Below are positions 12,691 to 24,055 of a stretch of 64,000 nt of DNA, in pieces. The stretch is from assembly GCA_026874595.1 (NCBI GenBank), contig CM049320.1, forward strand, positions 12,177,964-12,241,963, written 5' to 3'. The notes beneath the pieces are model-generated. The model saw nothing but the letters and a program-made list of their open reading frames with translations. It made no database searches and was not told the origin of the DNA. Position numbers and translations under genes: made by a program. The stretch is from Sipunculus nudus (Eukaryota > Annelida > Sipuncula > Golfingiida > Sipunculidae). Positions within the stretch are counted from its first letter, which is position 1; each line of letters starts with the position of its first letter.

Positions 12691-13104
12691 TCGTAGTGCT
12701 ATCAAATATCACATATACAATCCACACTGCTTTCCACAGGACAAGCTGAGATTGTAAGGAGCGTGACACCAGAATAATGCAGGGTGGCAACCCGTATATA
12801 AGGATTATGCACTTTGGCTTGCATAAAATTTCATGAATATTCATGTGAATCATCCAGCACACCAATGCTTAGGCTTAGCTGCAGCAAGCAGCATTGGACG
12901 CAGCAATTATAGTCTTACTTTTACAAGGTGATATGAAAATGACCGACCCTGAGTACAATAGGCACTCCCAACGTTAAAGTACAAAAGGCACAGCAATGAA
13001 ACCTAAGAAGCAGCCAAGCATGTCTTTTTGATGATGGACATAGATCCCAGTGCTTACTCCATCTTATTGAATCTCCTTGTGTATATAAAAAAAGCAACTA
13101 TCAT
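12691..13104. other. Non-coding DNA between two repeats
   Basis: AT-rich sequence with no gene or repeat structure I can support. Confidence 0.4.
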
Positions 13105-13512
13105 ACTCTGTAAATACTTGTTTGGTTCTTGACCACTCTGTAAATACCTGTTGAGTGCCTGAGCACTCTGTTTATACCTGTTGAGTCTTTGAGCACCGGA
13201 TCTGTTAATACATGTTGAGTGCTTGAGTACTCTGTAAATACCTATTGAGTGCTTGGGTACTCTTTAAATACCTGTTGAGTGCTTTAGCACTCTTTAAATA
13301 CCTGTTGAGTGTTTGAGCAAGGATCTGTTAATACCAAGTGCTTGAGTGCTTGAGTACTCTGTAAATACCTGTTGAGTGCTTGAGTACTCTGTAAATACCT
13401 GTTGAGTGCTTGAGCACTCTTTAGATACCTGTTGAGCGTTTGAGCACTCAACCTGTAATTACCTGTTGAGTGCTTAAGCATACTGCATACTGTTGAATGC
13501 TTGAGTTCTCTG
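13105..13512. repeat. Minisatellite, about 13 copies of a 30-bp unit
   Basis: The consensus is ACTCTGTAAATACCTGTTGA plus GTGCTTGAGC. The units are mostly 30 bp with a few indels (for example the GGATCTGTTAATAC variants near 13198 and 13322). Because 30 is divisible by 3, the minus strand reads as a 10-residue repeat (ALNRYLQSTQ), which is not evidence for a protein. Copies diverge at the edges and are most alike in the middle (13355-13440). Confidence 0.9.
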
Positions 13513-13690
13513 TTAACTGCTTCTTGGTTATTTATATTTTATACTACTTATATATAGATGGGTTATATCTAGTGAGGAGGTGCATGAAAGATTGTCTAAA
13601 CAAGTAACTGAATGTGCATGAAACTATAATTCCCACATGTTTAAACAGTTTTATGTAGACCTGAATAAATACTGCCAGTCAATACATTTT

Positions 13691-13966
13691 TAGCTCAGCT
13701 GTTTATAGGTTATCTTAATTATAGTATTGGTCTGTTGTTAGTCTGTCCGTTATAATTGCATGTTTTGAAACTGTTGAACCTAAGAATCTGATATTGTTGG
13801 ATGTCCCCACGATCTCCTACCAAATCAAAAACAGTGACAAAGCAGTCATATAAACCAACCATAGCCTATATATTACCTGTTTCTCTCAGATTTTAACTCT
13901 GTTATTATTTTAGTATTTTCCTTCAAGGTCAACTTCAGCTGAGCACTGTGACCCATTGGTCCCTTG
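13691..13966 (+). mobile_element. Short, complete Helentron-like element
   Basis: Both ends are present within about 276 bp: T-run/AGCTCAGCTG at 13692 and TTCAGCTGAGC, ACTGTGACCCATTGGTC, CCTTG at the right. The inner part (TCATATAACCAACCAT and following) matches the 3' part of the nested element at 53217-53340, so it is an internally deleted relative of that copy. The 5' TCCG tract is reduced to TCTGTCCGT. Confidence 0.7.
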
Positions 13967-14062
13967 CAGGTGTTCCTGTTTATGGTAAGAACAATGAAAT
14001 TGTGCAAACAAAATAGACAGAATTTCTAATAAATCTATTGGCACATTTATATCTATAATAAT

Positions 14063-14460
14063 TAGAGCTAGGAATCAGCTCCAAACTTTGTAATCGATTA
14101 GTCAGAACTTGTGGCAACAGATAATCCATTGATAATCGATTTTATTTCATGACCGTTTGACAGTATGGGGATTGCTTACACTCACAGTGCTGCCACCTTG
14201 GAAGTGAAGAATGAACTACAATTTAATATTTTTTACCTTGTGAATTCTAGAATCTGCATTCTAGATCATCTTATTGCAAAACTAAGATACTGAGAGACCA
14301 GCCTTGAATATAATTTTCATGTGGAAATGGGCAATATTCCGGCAGAAATCAATGAAATTTGGTGGACAATTCTCAATGATAAAAACAGATAATCGAGAAT
14401 CACAGATTTTCAAAACATTGATTCAATTAATCAATAATCAGTGATAATCGCAGAGCTCTA
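14063..14460. mobile_element. hAT-like MITE with AATCGATT motifs
   Basis: The left end is TAGAGCTAGGAATCAG and the right end, in reverse complement, is TAGAGCTCTGCGATTATC. The flanks are ATAATAAT (14055-14062) and ATGATAAT (14461-14468), an 8-bp duplication with one mismatch. Subterminal copies of ATCGATT, TAATCGA and GATAATCG recur at both ends. No coding sequence is visible. Confidence 0.7.
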
Positions 14461-14468
14461 ATGATAAT

Positions 14469-16244
14469 GCTTAAAATGTAATTACAGCATACTTTATTAC
14501 TCCAAAGGTAAATATAATCAGATTATTAACTCAAAATTTCACTGATGGACATAACTCTGGTAAAACTGAACTTACTGAATCAATCCTAGCCAACCCTAAC
14601 TGTGCTTGAACATTGTTAAATAGGCTTATATTAATCAGATTATAAACTGAGTTAATCTCAGCTGATCCCAGCAGTACTTTAACATTCTTTTAGGTACTTA
14701 ACTTTGATTAATCTGAACTGTTAATTAATCCAAACCAATCCTGGCTGTACTTGAACATTTAGTCTGGTTAAACTGATCTTAAAAAGAGTTAATATCAGGT
14801 AATCTTAGGTGTGCTTGAACATTTGATCATAAGCTTTAATTAATTCAATCCAGTTGTTTCTTCAAAATCTAGCTTGTGTAAACTTCATTTTCTGGCCTGG
14901 TGCATAATAATTACAAGTTAACTTTCACCAAGGTAATACCTTGATGATTTTATGAGTTTTCTTCCATTCACCTGGTTCTCTTGGATAACAAGCAAGTGAC
15001 CTGATACTAAGCCATCTGATTAACTGTTAGTTTTAAAAAACTACTGTTTGAGGAAGGGCATGTGCAAGGTTTTCTTTTCACTAGAACAGGGCTGTTTTAG
15101 GTTGGTCTCAAAATCATCCGAAGTCAATTGCTATACCTCATACTAAAACCCAGCGTTTGTTATGTCTGGTGTATATTCATAAGCAGGGTTGGTAAAAGTT
15201 GATCGTGGTTGTTTTGGCTGATGTACATGAGTAGACAGGAAAGCACAGGTGTGGCAACTGAGCGTAATTGACAGCTGTTTGCTGTGGGTGATTTGCAATA
15301 GTGGTATGTTATTACCTGCTTCCTCTGTGATATAACGAGGCATGCAACATCTGGGAGACCTGTTTATTGCAACCCAGTGGGAGTATTTAAAAATAAATAA
15401 TGAGACCTATTGATGGTCACTGAGAAATACTGTTCAGATCAGTATGGGGCTGTTTGAATTGATAAAATTGACCCTAGGGCCAAGTGACTGGACAAAGGAC
15501 ACAGTTGATGAGTTTCTCATAAAATGCAAGATTTAAGTTTTACTCAGGACTTTTAAGACAAAAGTTTATTTCCGGTCCTGCTCATGGAATATTTTTTCAG
15601 AGAATCAATATGTTGATAGTGTAGGAACAGCTGAAAATTTTGTTATGTTCCACACTACGAGTTAAAAAAAGAAAATGTAAAAATTATCACTAAAAAGGCC
15701 CGAGGCCTTGATTCAGAGTAACAAACTGTGGTCTGCCTCGATACACAATCATAGTTGCCAACAGATGGTGCTGCAATACCTCTGATAAAAAATAATTTGA
15801 AAAAAAATCCCGTTTATGGAGAAATAAGAGAACTACCCCTCTTAGGACACATTTTGCATCATTCCATACGGTTCAAGACCAATAATGTCCATATATCCAT
15901 GGTAGGTCCAAATAGAAGTTCCTTGACAAAAATCTTGTGCAACGACCATCACAAATATTATAGATGTTAAATGACAGGAGATATTATTAGAATAGTTATC
16001 AATTTGACCACCAGAGGGCAGCAGTATAGCTAGTTGTGAACATTCTCACTCTTTGTCATGGAGCCATACCTGCCTGCCAGTGGTGGGTTCTGCCCCTCAT
16101 CAAAAGGGATCAAATCTGTCAGAGATGTTTTGACTTTTTAGTGTATCGATACAGTTTGCTTTAGACTTGAGCTCATACATGCAAGGACAGAACAGAATAT
16201 ATGAATAATAAAATTATTGTCTGTTGGTGTCTTTTATGATGGTG
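14469..16244. other. AT-rich non-coding DNA
   Basis: No gene recognised. The short frame at 15755-15970 has no recognisable domain or splice context. A CTCF-like site lies near the right end. Confidence 0.45.
16008..16021 (+). promoter_or_regulatory. CTCF-like motif
   Basis: CCACCAGAGGGCAG fits the animal CTCF core CCASYAGRKGGCRS at all 14 positions and lies in apparently single-copy DNA. The same 14 bases in the same orientation occur at 59490. Binding is an inference. Confidence 0.4.
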
Positions 16245-16252
16245 CTGTCTAA

Positions 16253-17313
16253 CAGGGTTGGGTTCAAATGCAACTCGGCGCATTTAAATGCAAATGCAAA
16301 TGTTATGTTGTTTCCCAAAATGCAAATGCAAATGCAAATGCCTTACCACTCATTGCATTTAAATGCAAATGCAAATGCAAATGCTTTACCAGTCATTGCA
16401 TTTAAATGCAAATGCAAATGCATTCAGATTTTTTCAAATGCAAATGCAAATGCTTTTATGTGCTTTTAAATGCAAATGTCTATATATATACTACAGCATA
16501 TAAAATATACTTTTTTCTCGGTAGAAAATAATAAACAACAACCTTTTTGGATCATTTTTTATTATGAAATAACAACATCAAATTGATTCACTATATTACA
16601 GTCTCTTTCTGTAATTGATTTATGTTATCAAATCAGTGACTCTGTGACAGAGGTATGACCATATGTACATATATAGGTTGCTAGTAAACATGGAACATGG
16701 GTTATTGTTGACAAACAGGAAACAGTGTCACTGAAATCTCATTAAATGTTGTGTATATATAGAGTTCACAAATGTGCATTGCACTTGACAAACATCAGTG
16801 ATTCAAACAAGTTGTCTGCCAGGCTGTTACGCTCTGGCCGGAAGATTTTTCCAGCGGTGGAGAAAATCCTTTCTACTGGTGCTGATGATGCTGGGGTACA
16901 TAGATACCTTTGACTCTGTATGGCTAGGCCAGGCATGCGGTGGGCATTTTCCTTCCAATAAGTCAGAGGGTTGCAGCTCATGTCAACTGTCTTCTCTGAC
17001 AGATAAAGATCCAGCTCCGTGGTGTCCTTGGGAGTGTCCAGCCTCCAACAAGAATTGTATACAACTACATATTTTTGCTGCATGCAAAATGACAAAATAT
17101 TAAGAATTTGCATTTGACATTTGATCCACATTTCAAATGCAAATGCAAATGCGTAGCATTTTTTCAAATGCAAATGCAAATGAATTACATCAGTCTGACA
17201 TTTAAATGCAAATGCAAATGCAAATGCGGGCTTTTCAAAATTTTTGCATTTAAATGCAAATGCAATTGTGCAACATTTAAAAGCAAATGCATTTGCATTT
17301 GGACCCAACTCTG
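16253..17313 (-). mobile_element. Internally deleted hAT element with AAATGC subterminal arrays
   Basis: The left terminus is CAGGGTTGGGTTCAAATGC; the right terminus in reverse complement is CAGAGTTGGGTCCAAATGC. The element is flanked by a perfect 8-bp duplication, CTGTCTAA (16245-16252 and 17314-17321). Both subterminal regions (16262-16475 and 17110-17312) are dense arrays of ATGCAAATGC, interrupted by short spacers. These would be transposase-binding repeats. Between them lies the terminal exon of a hAT transposase on the minus strand. At 1,061 bp the element is much shorter than an autonomous hAT, so most of the transposase has been lost. Confidence 0.92.
16766..17077 (-). pseudogene. hAT transposase C-terminal (dimerisation) exon, remnant
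   Basis: The transposase catalyses cut-and-paste movement of hAT elements and dimerises through its C-terminal domain. This exon encodes that domain: LDLYLSEK, then NPLTYWKEN, then YLCTPASSAPVERIFSTAG, then the final helix LFESLMFVKCN before a TGA stop. NPLxYWK, PASSAPVER and FSTAG are hallmarks of the hAT dimerisation family. I place the 5' edge at a splice acceptor (minus-strand TTTTGCATGCAG) next to the start of conserved sequence. Upstream, the frame runs on through the subterminal ATGCAAATGC array and gives a meaningless FAFKC/NANA repeat. The zinc-finger and catalytic parts are absent, so it cannot be an active transposase on its own. The exon has no internal stop, so the loss of the rest may be fairly recent. 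Confidence 0.9.
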
Positions 17314-17321
17314 CTGTCTAA

Positions 17322-18670
17322 AGGGACCTATTAACCTATAATGTCTAAAGAACTTACATTTTTTCTGGCATACTTACTATACATGTTAATGAACACAAGG
17401 TATTTCCTTTTCTGAAAAGTTCTTAAAATGCCTCTGTGCTGGATGTATTAGCCTGTTTTTCTACAGGTTGTTAGTAAACACATCAATGTTGTCAAAAGGA
17501 AAAAAAAAAACATGTAACCTGAGGTGGTAGGTTGCATATGAATGGATGTTGAAAGGCCACTTGTTGCAAAATGTCCTTTGCAAAACTTGTACGTCTTACT
17601 TGCTGGTAGGAGTCCCTGTTGAATGTCAGGATGTGTTTGGATTATTTTGGTGGGTACCCCACATGTTATAAACGAGTGGATATACACAAAATGAACTGTG
17701 TGTTTTGGAAATAGCATTTTCTGGCTTATATTTATAGAAGGTTTAAAGGATAATCTTAAATTAATAGATGTCAGATATATCAGAATATGCCCCCTCATGT
17801 CCATGCACACACCATCCTGCCAGATAAGTACAAATTGAGATAAACCAGACCAGGAGGTGATGCAGAACCAAGTGATGAAAGACTCTCAGGAGGACTCTTG
17901 AAGGAGTCCAGTCATATGGAGGTCCAGCGGGGAAGAAGACTCATCCAAAATGCCTGGAATATGTTCATCTGGTTTTTTTTTTTGGTTTTTTTTTTTACAA
18001 TGAAGCAGGGTTAAATCACGTTTAATTGTACGGATGTGGATGGAGCTGAAAACCTGCACAAAGTAATGAGGTTTGTGTCCATATGTGCAGTGCAGAGTGT
18101 GGTCCATGGTGCGGCTGTAGATAGGTTTTAGCTGACTGGGTCATGTTTTGGGAGGTATGGAAATATGGAAAACTGCACTGACATATATATATGGAAATAC
18201 ACAAAAATAGTTCTTTACATTCATATCTGCACCACACCAGCACCATGTCCATACAAGTGGGATTTTACTTAATAGATTCACTGTTTTTCTGATGCAAGGA
18301 TGATAGTTGTAATGGCTTACCCACTTGGCTGATATGACTTACTTTTGGGTTGATCCAGCTTACTGCATGATACTGCATAATATGGACCTTCCTCTAAACT
18401 CAGTGTAATTATGTCACAGGACAAACTCTTATTCAGTCGCATGGTAGATAATGCTTAGACCAAGTCCATCTGCAGTTTGTTCTACCTGGGAAAAATTCAG
18501 CTTGGTTTAACTTTTTGCTACTAAGGATTGCTACTTTTAGTGAAAAATATTTAAAAAATAAATATTAAATATCAAGTTATCATCTTTGGAAAAAGTTTTA
18601 GATGTGCATGTGTAAATCATGTGCTGATATATAGGGTACAATTAAAATTATTGTCAGTGAGCCAGGTCAG
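17322..18670. other. Non-coding DNA
   Basis: No gene recognised. A frame at 17448-17810 (minus, 120 codons) has no domain I know and crosses an A-rich homopolymer, so I treat it as chance. Confidence 0.45.
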
Positions 18671-18678
18671 CATCCAGT

Positions 18679-19230
18679 CAGGGTTGGGGTAATTGTAATT
18701 GTAATGATTACAAGGGTAATAGATGTAATTTCAATTACTTTTTTATCACTTCCCAATTACTTTCCAAATTCTGACAAAAATCATTCCTTTGCACAGTTTA
18801 TCAAAACACTTTTGGGTAAAGATTGAAAAAGCCTGATATCATAAACAATACACGCATTCTTCATATATGATGATGACAGCCAGTTTTGCCTTTCCATGAG
18901 AGAAAAGTGTAAATTTGATCATTATGAAATCATTAGTATAGCTATTGTGTACTTTAATAGATGACAACTTGATATGTTGTTTGCAGTTTTTCCGTTTATA
19001 AATTATATCAGTTGGCCTTTCTACCATGAATGATACTTTACATGAACTGTGCCTCTGTTTATTATAATTTTTTTACAAAGAAATTGATAGTAATTACTTT
19101 TCAAAAGTAATTGTAATTTAATCATTACTTTGTAAAATTTAAGTAATTTGTAATTGTAATTGTAATTGGGACTTTTAGAAGTAATTGTAATTGTAATGAA
19201 TACTTCTCAATGTAATTGGCCCCAACCCTG
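18679..19230. mobile_element. hAT MITE with GTAATT subterminal repeats
   Basis: The left end is CAGGGTTGGGGTAATTGTAA and the right end in reverse complement is CAGGGTTGGGGCCAATTACA. The flanks are a perfect 8-bp duplication, CATCCAGT (18671-18678 and 19231-19238). AATTGTAATTGTAAT motifs cluster inside both ends (18690-18760 and 19088-19216). There is no transposase. A chance frame lies inside at 18839-19027. Confidence 0.92.
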
Positions 19231-19238
19231 CATCCAGT

Positions 19239-22200
19239 CAATGAGTTGCTGCCACCTTCTGGAAGAAACAGGCAATATTGTCACCTCTATATCCTGTGAT
19301 TTAAAACATTAGAAAGATGTTTAATTATATTATTTTTAGAAATCAGAAATTTTAAATGAATGAAAACACAGAAGTAGATCCCCAAGTGTAATTTCATAAG
19401 ACAGTTATAAAAACCTTTAATAAAAGCGTTATAGAGACCAACTTTTAATAGAGACCAGAACATGCTGCCATCTATTAGGATTTAATGAAACTAAATCTCC
19501 AAGCAGACTGCCACCTGACTGTTCAAATGAAGCAATGGGAGAAGGAGTATCGGTAATTAATAAGCTGCAACATATTAGAATGATAGTTTTCTCTGCCGGG
19601 TATTTTCAATATTTTTTTTAGAAAGTTTTGTCTAGAATTTTTAAAATATGTCTCTCTGGTAATTTATTTTCAATTTCAAGTGGAAATAAACATAATGAAA
19701 AGCTACATGTTGCACAAATAAAGAAGAATGGTAGTCCTACACTTTTTTTTAAACTTTTACAAGATTCTTCATTTAATCCACACTGAAACTGTGTAAGATG
19801 TTTTACTTTTTAAAACACTTCTGGCATTGATGAAAGCAGAAATTGGCTTCATTAATCATCTTTTTTTACAAATGAAAAAATGTAGAACGTGTGCTTATTT
19901 CTAAATTGAATATGATAATTTAGAATGTCCTTTGGGAAATTTTTCTTGTAACAGTGATGGTTATAATAATTTTGTATTTGCATATATTTGAATTAATATG
20001 ATACTGCTAAATCCTATGGCAATTCATATTTGCCATGTATTCCTTGGCCTGTGAATTGTTGGGGAATTAAGAATTGATTATTAATAGACTCTTTACCTTA
20101 GACTCAATTCTCGATGCAATTCTTACTTAAGAAGTAAATTTCAGACTTTTTTAAAAATAAAAGCATTTTAACCAAAATGAATGTCAGTAATTTCAGCAAA
20201 TAAAAGAAAAAATGTAGCTCTCATTTGCCATACATGTCACTATGCAAGTGGAGTTGTCCAACAGCTAACATTTAAAGTATATTTAGGGCACCTACAAGAT
20301 AAAGAGCTCCGATGTGGCAATATACTCCATCAAATTTAAGAGCTCACAGTGGACTTCAGGTGGTACATGCAAAAAAATAATAATGAATCGAAATGGATCA
20401 ATTCAGAAGTTAATAATTGATTACAAATTAATCAAGGGCTTGCAATTCAATGCGTTGATTTATCATTGCATTGTTACACCCTTAGTCATTCCATCGTGTT
20501 CTTTGCTCGTATGAGTCCTATACTTCGACTGCAGATAGAACTATCCTCAACATATATCTACATCTTTTTTACCTAACTTTATAAAAAGCTAATTAATTCC
20601 CTACAAGCATTGCTGAGGCCTCCATTGTTTGTTTCATACATACTAACTGCTACCTGCAAGTTTGACACCAGAGGGGTAAATATTCAACACTAAATTTCCA
20701 ACAATATCATTCAGTTTCACTGAAATAAAGGTTGGCTTTGTAGTTCACATCAAAATTGTTTAAAAAACATCCAGTGTGAAATTTATTGGAAGTTTTAAGT
20801 TGTTGATTTTAAGTCCATCAAGTCCATTTAATGTTTTGTTATGGTACTGTGTGTAAGTATCTATCTTTGAGTATCTGTTTACTATTACAAGACTGCATGA
20901 CTCAAGTACCGATCATGAGCAACAACTTCCAAACAGAGAGAAATAACATGAAAGAGGAAACACAGATATAAAAGCCAGTTGGAAGCTAGAAAAAATTGAA
21001 TGGTGACATTGTGCTTTACTTTAATTATGTTTATATTTTGCACCACTGGTCACGAATGGTGTAAGCTTGTTTTTCACTCGTGTACAAGAGAAGGATATGA
21101 TTTTAGAAGATATCATAATATTCTAAAGAGAAAACACTATAATGTATGTATATTTAACATACCTAGTATGTGAATAGGCCCCTTTAAGAATATTGATGTG
21201 GAGCACTTGAGGAGCTTTTATCCATTAAAATTAAAGGTATCTGTGAAAAATTTAAATATTCCAAAATACAAGCATGCAACATAAATGTAGATTGGTTAAA
21301 TACATGTGTTTACCTGTCAGTAATTGGATTGCTTTGACCATTATTATATATGATTATAAGTAATATGTTGCCAAATCATGTGTCAGAATATGAGACTGAT
21401 GCTGCAGTAAGCTGGTATATCTAATGCAGGATACAGTGATGCAAATTAAGTGTCTGTGTAACAGCTAGATGATTGTTTCACACAGAAGTCTATCATATGA
21501 TTGCATTGCACATAAATGACATAAAGTGTGATGTGAAATAATATTTTAATGTGTTAAAGACTGGAACAAAGTGTTTGTGATTGCCAGGTTACCGCATTGG
21601 AAGGGTGGTCACCCAGGTTCAACTGCACATACACGTGTTGTCACATTTTACATAACAACTATCCCTCCATGGAACTTGGTAGCGGTTTTGTTCTCAAAGG
21701 GATGTTAAGATAAATCACTTTATTCAGGGTTCACTCGTGTTACATTTATCAACCAAAGTCTCCGCCTGGCATTCTTGGCTTCCTGGAGTGGAAACATTAA
21801 ATCATCACAGGAATTCTCAGGGGTGGTCTGTGACAGAACAACCCATCTGGAAGCCATGTTCCGCTGTAGATATAGGTGGTCCTCTAATTATTTTAAGATA
21901 CCACCTCTGAGCTTGTTTCAATAACTCATTACTTTTCACCTCATGAGTTTTCCTGTAATGTTGGCCCTGTTTTGCTGGGTACAGGTCAATTCAGTGCATG
22001 TCAGTCCATTTTAAAAGACCTGTAAATAATGGTGCCTGCATGAGTGTACATACATACATATTGTTTTTATGAAAGGAAACATGTCTTTCTTTGCTTAAAG
22101 TTAAGGAAACATAGAGATGTATAATATGCATTCAGTAATTAATGAATAATTGTAGAATAAATCAGTATTACAGTGGAACCTTTTGACTTTGTAAATCTTT

Positions 22201-22322
22201 TTAAAAAAAATCATTATTTCAAATGTAAAATATTCTTTTAAAATGAACTATAAATGATTGTAAATGCTTCTCAACACTTAGAATAAAAATCAGATGAAAG
22301 AACAATTGATCTGATGAGCTAC

Positions 22323-22325
<3 letters not shown>
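19239..22325. other. AT-rich, mostly single-copy-looking DNA
   Basis: About 3 kb with no gene, tandem array or transposon end that I can support. CTCF-half-like text (CTGCCACCTTCTGG) occurs near 19249. Confidence 0.45.

Positions 22326-22381
<56 letters not shown>
22326..22381. repeat. (TA)n microsatellite
   Basis: About 28 uninterrupted TA units. It generates a meaningless IYIYIY frame on the minus strand. Confidence 0.95.
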
Positions 22382-22384
<3 letters not shown>

Positions 22385-22424
22385 TAACTGGCAGGATTAG
22401 CATAAAGTATCCAACTTATATGTA

Positions 22425-22635
22425 CTGGGGCCAATCAAGAATTTTGGAAAGGGTAGGTTCTTACTCATAAACACTAAGAGAAAACCTAAAAAAAGTTCCT
22501 CTGGTCTGGGAAGGAGGTCGAGGTCCAGGTCACAAAATTTGGTTTGAACCCCTTAAAAAAATTAATGTTCTTTCAGCTCAAAAACAGGGTGGAGGGGGTC
22601 CTGACCCCCCGGACCCCCCTCTGGATCTGCCACTG
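22425..22635. mobile_element. Degenerate hAT-like MITE
   Basis: The right end in reverse complement reads CAGTGGCAGATCCAGAGGGG and the left end reads CTGGGGCCAATCAAGAATTT; aligned to the usual CAGTGGCGGATCCAG terminus of this element type, the left end keeps 10 of 15 bases. The right end is preceded by the typical GGTCCTGACCCCCCGGACCC palindromic tract. I could not find a matching 8-bp duplication, so the copy is old or the left boundary is wrong. Confidence 0.5.
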
Positions 22636-24055
22636 AAATACTGGTGGTATATATATACATACAGGAAAATGTTTGAAATTGCATTTCCATAACTTCAGTT
22701 ATCCAAATATACATATACCTCCTTTTTTAACTTTGGTTAAAAATAAAAGTAACTTAACTAGGAAGGAGGCAGCACCTGCTGACAGTTGATCACATCAGTA
22801 GACATTGAGTGATAGCAGTCAGGAATAAACGATATAGATCAATATTTTTCTGGAGTCATTTCTGGAGTCCATTTAAATGAAGAAATACTAGGTCCATTAG
22901 TGATATTACTTTTCTGGCATAAATAACCCATGTTTGGAGAAATTACACTTCTTTCTCCACACTATTTTATGAAATCTTTAATATAAGCCATGATGTATAA
23001 TAAATGGTCCATCTTTTCCCGATGTGTCACAGTGTCAGAGATGCAGGGAGGTTGTTTCACATAGTGTCTGCTCATATTGACTACCTGCCAAGGTTGATTA
23101 ACTGTAAAATATTGTGGAGGGAAAAAAATCAGCTACTAATACTTATTTAATCAATCAATCAACGGTGACAAACGCAGTTAATAATACAGACACTCGCAGT
23201 CAAGGGTAGCTAGGTGAGACTTAATTAAATGTCATCCTTTTCCACTGTATCAATCAAATAAAAAGCCTAGAGCCCTCGATATCAAGATACCGGATAGATC
23301 TCTGCACATATCATATCAACATATATCTAATCCTTCTTTTTAGGATTGCCCAGACACTTTTTAAGAAACTACAGTTCTGATAATCAATATTTGTGCATAA
23401 CTAAATGATTTAATGTGCTGTTGGCTGAGATGGCATATTAATATAGCAACACCAAGCCATCTAGATATAGTATGATACATCAGCAGTATATTCATAATTC
23501 CTTTACCGTAAGTGCCTGTTGATATTCTCTATAAATACTATATATATATAGGGTTAATACAGGCTAGGTTAGTTTATTATTACCAAAAAATCCTTTTACC
23601 TGATTATCAGTTTGAAATAGCAAATTAGGGTATATTACATTTTAATTAATATTTTGGGTAGTATGAAGTAAGTAACTATGGATGATCATACATATTTTAT
23701 AAGTTGTTGGTTTTACTTATTGGAGGATACTGGTACTGCATATTCACTACTAATGCAGTATCAGATGAAATACCTAAACTTTTTCAGAGTCAGAGTCAGA
23801 GTCTTTTTAAAGTCAGAGCCAAGAATTTGGTTTAAAATGTAAGCTATATACTTTTTTTGTACAAAAAGTGCTTAGAATTTTTATGCATATTTTACAGCTA
23901 ACATAATAAGATCTTTGAAGGCATAATAATAACATAGCCACCTGAATGAAACAATTTCATTAACCTGCACTTCATTCTGTATATGTGTGTGTCTGCATGA
24001 TAATTGAAGAACAGTATCTTGGATGTTATTGAAATTTATCATGTTAGAAGTTTAA
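22636..24055. other. AT-rich non-coding DNA
   Basis: No gene recognised. There are small simple-sequence patches: TATATATATA near 23538 and a (TCAGAG)n run near 23787. Confidence 0.45.

Noticed and set aside
13284-13481. Minus-strand frame with a 10-residue repeat (ALNRYLQSTQ)
   Set aside because: The 30-bp minisatellite keeps any frame open; no start context, flanking exons or divergence pattern typical of coding repeats.
15184-15200. CAGGGTTGGTAAAAGTT as another hAT left end
   Set aside because: No CCAACCCTG partner and no subterminal k-mer array nearby; a chance match to the terminus.
17448-17810. 120-codon minus-strand frame
   Set aside because: Crosses an A homopolymer, has no family resemblance and no splice or promoter context.
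22326-22434. Minus-strand frame with an IYIYIY run
   Set aside because: Translation of the (TA)n microsatellite; the same applies at 62050-62301.
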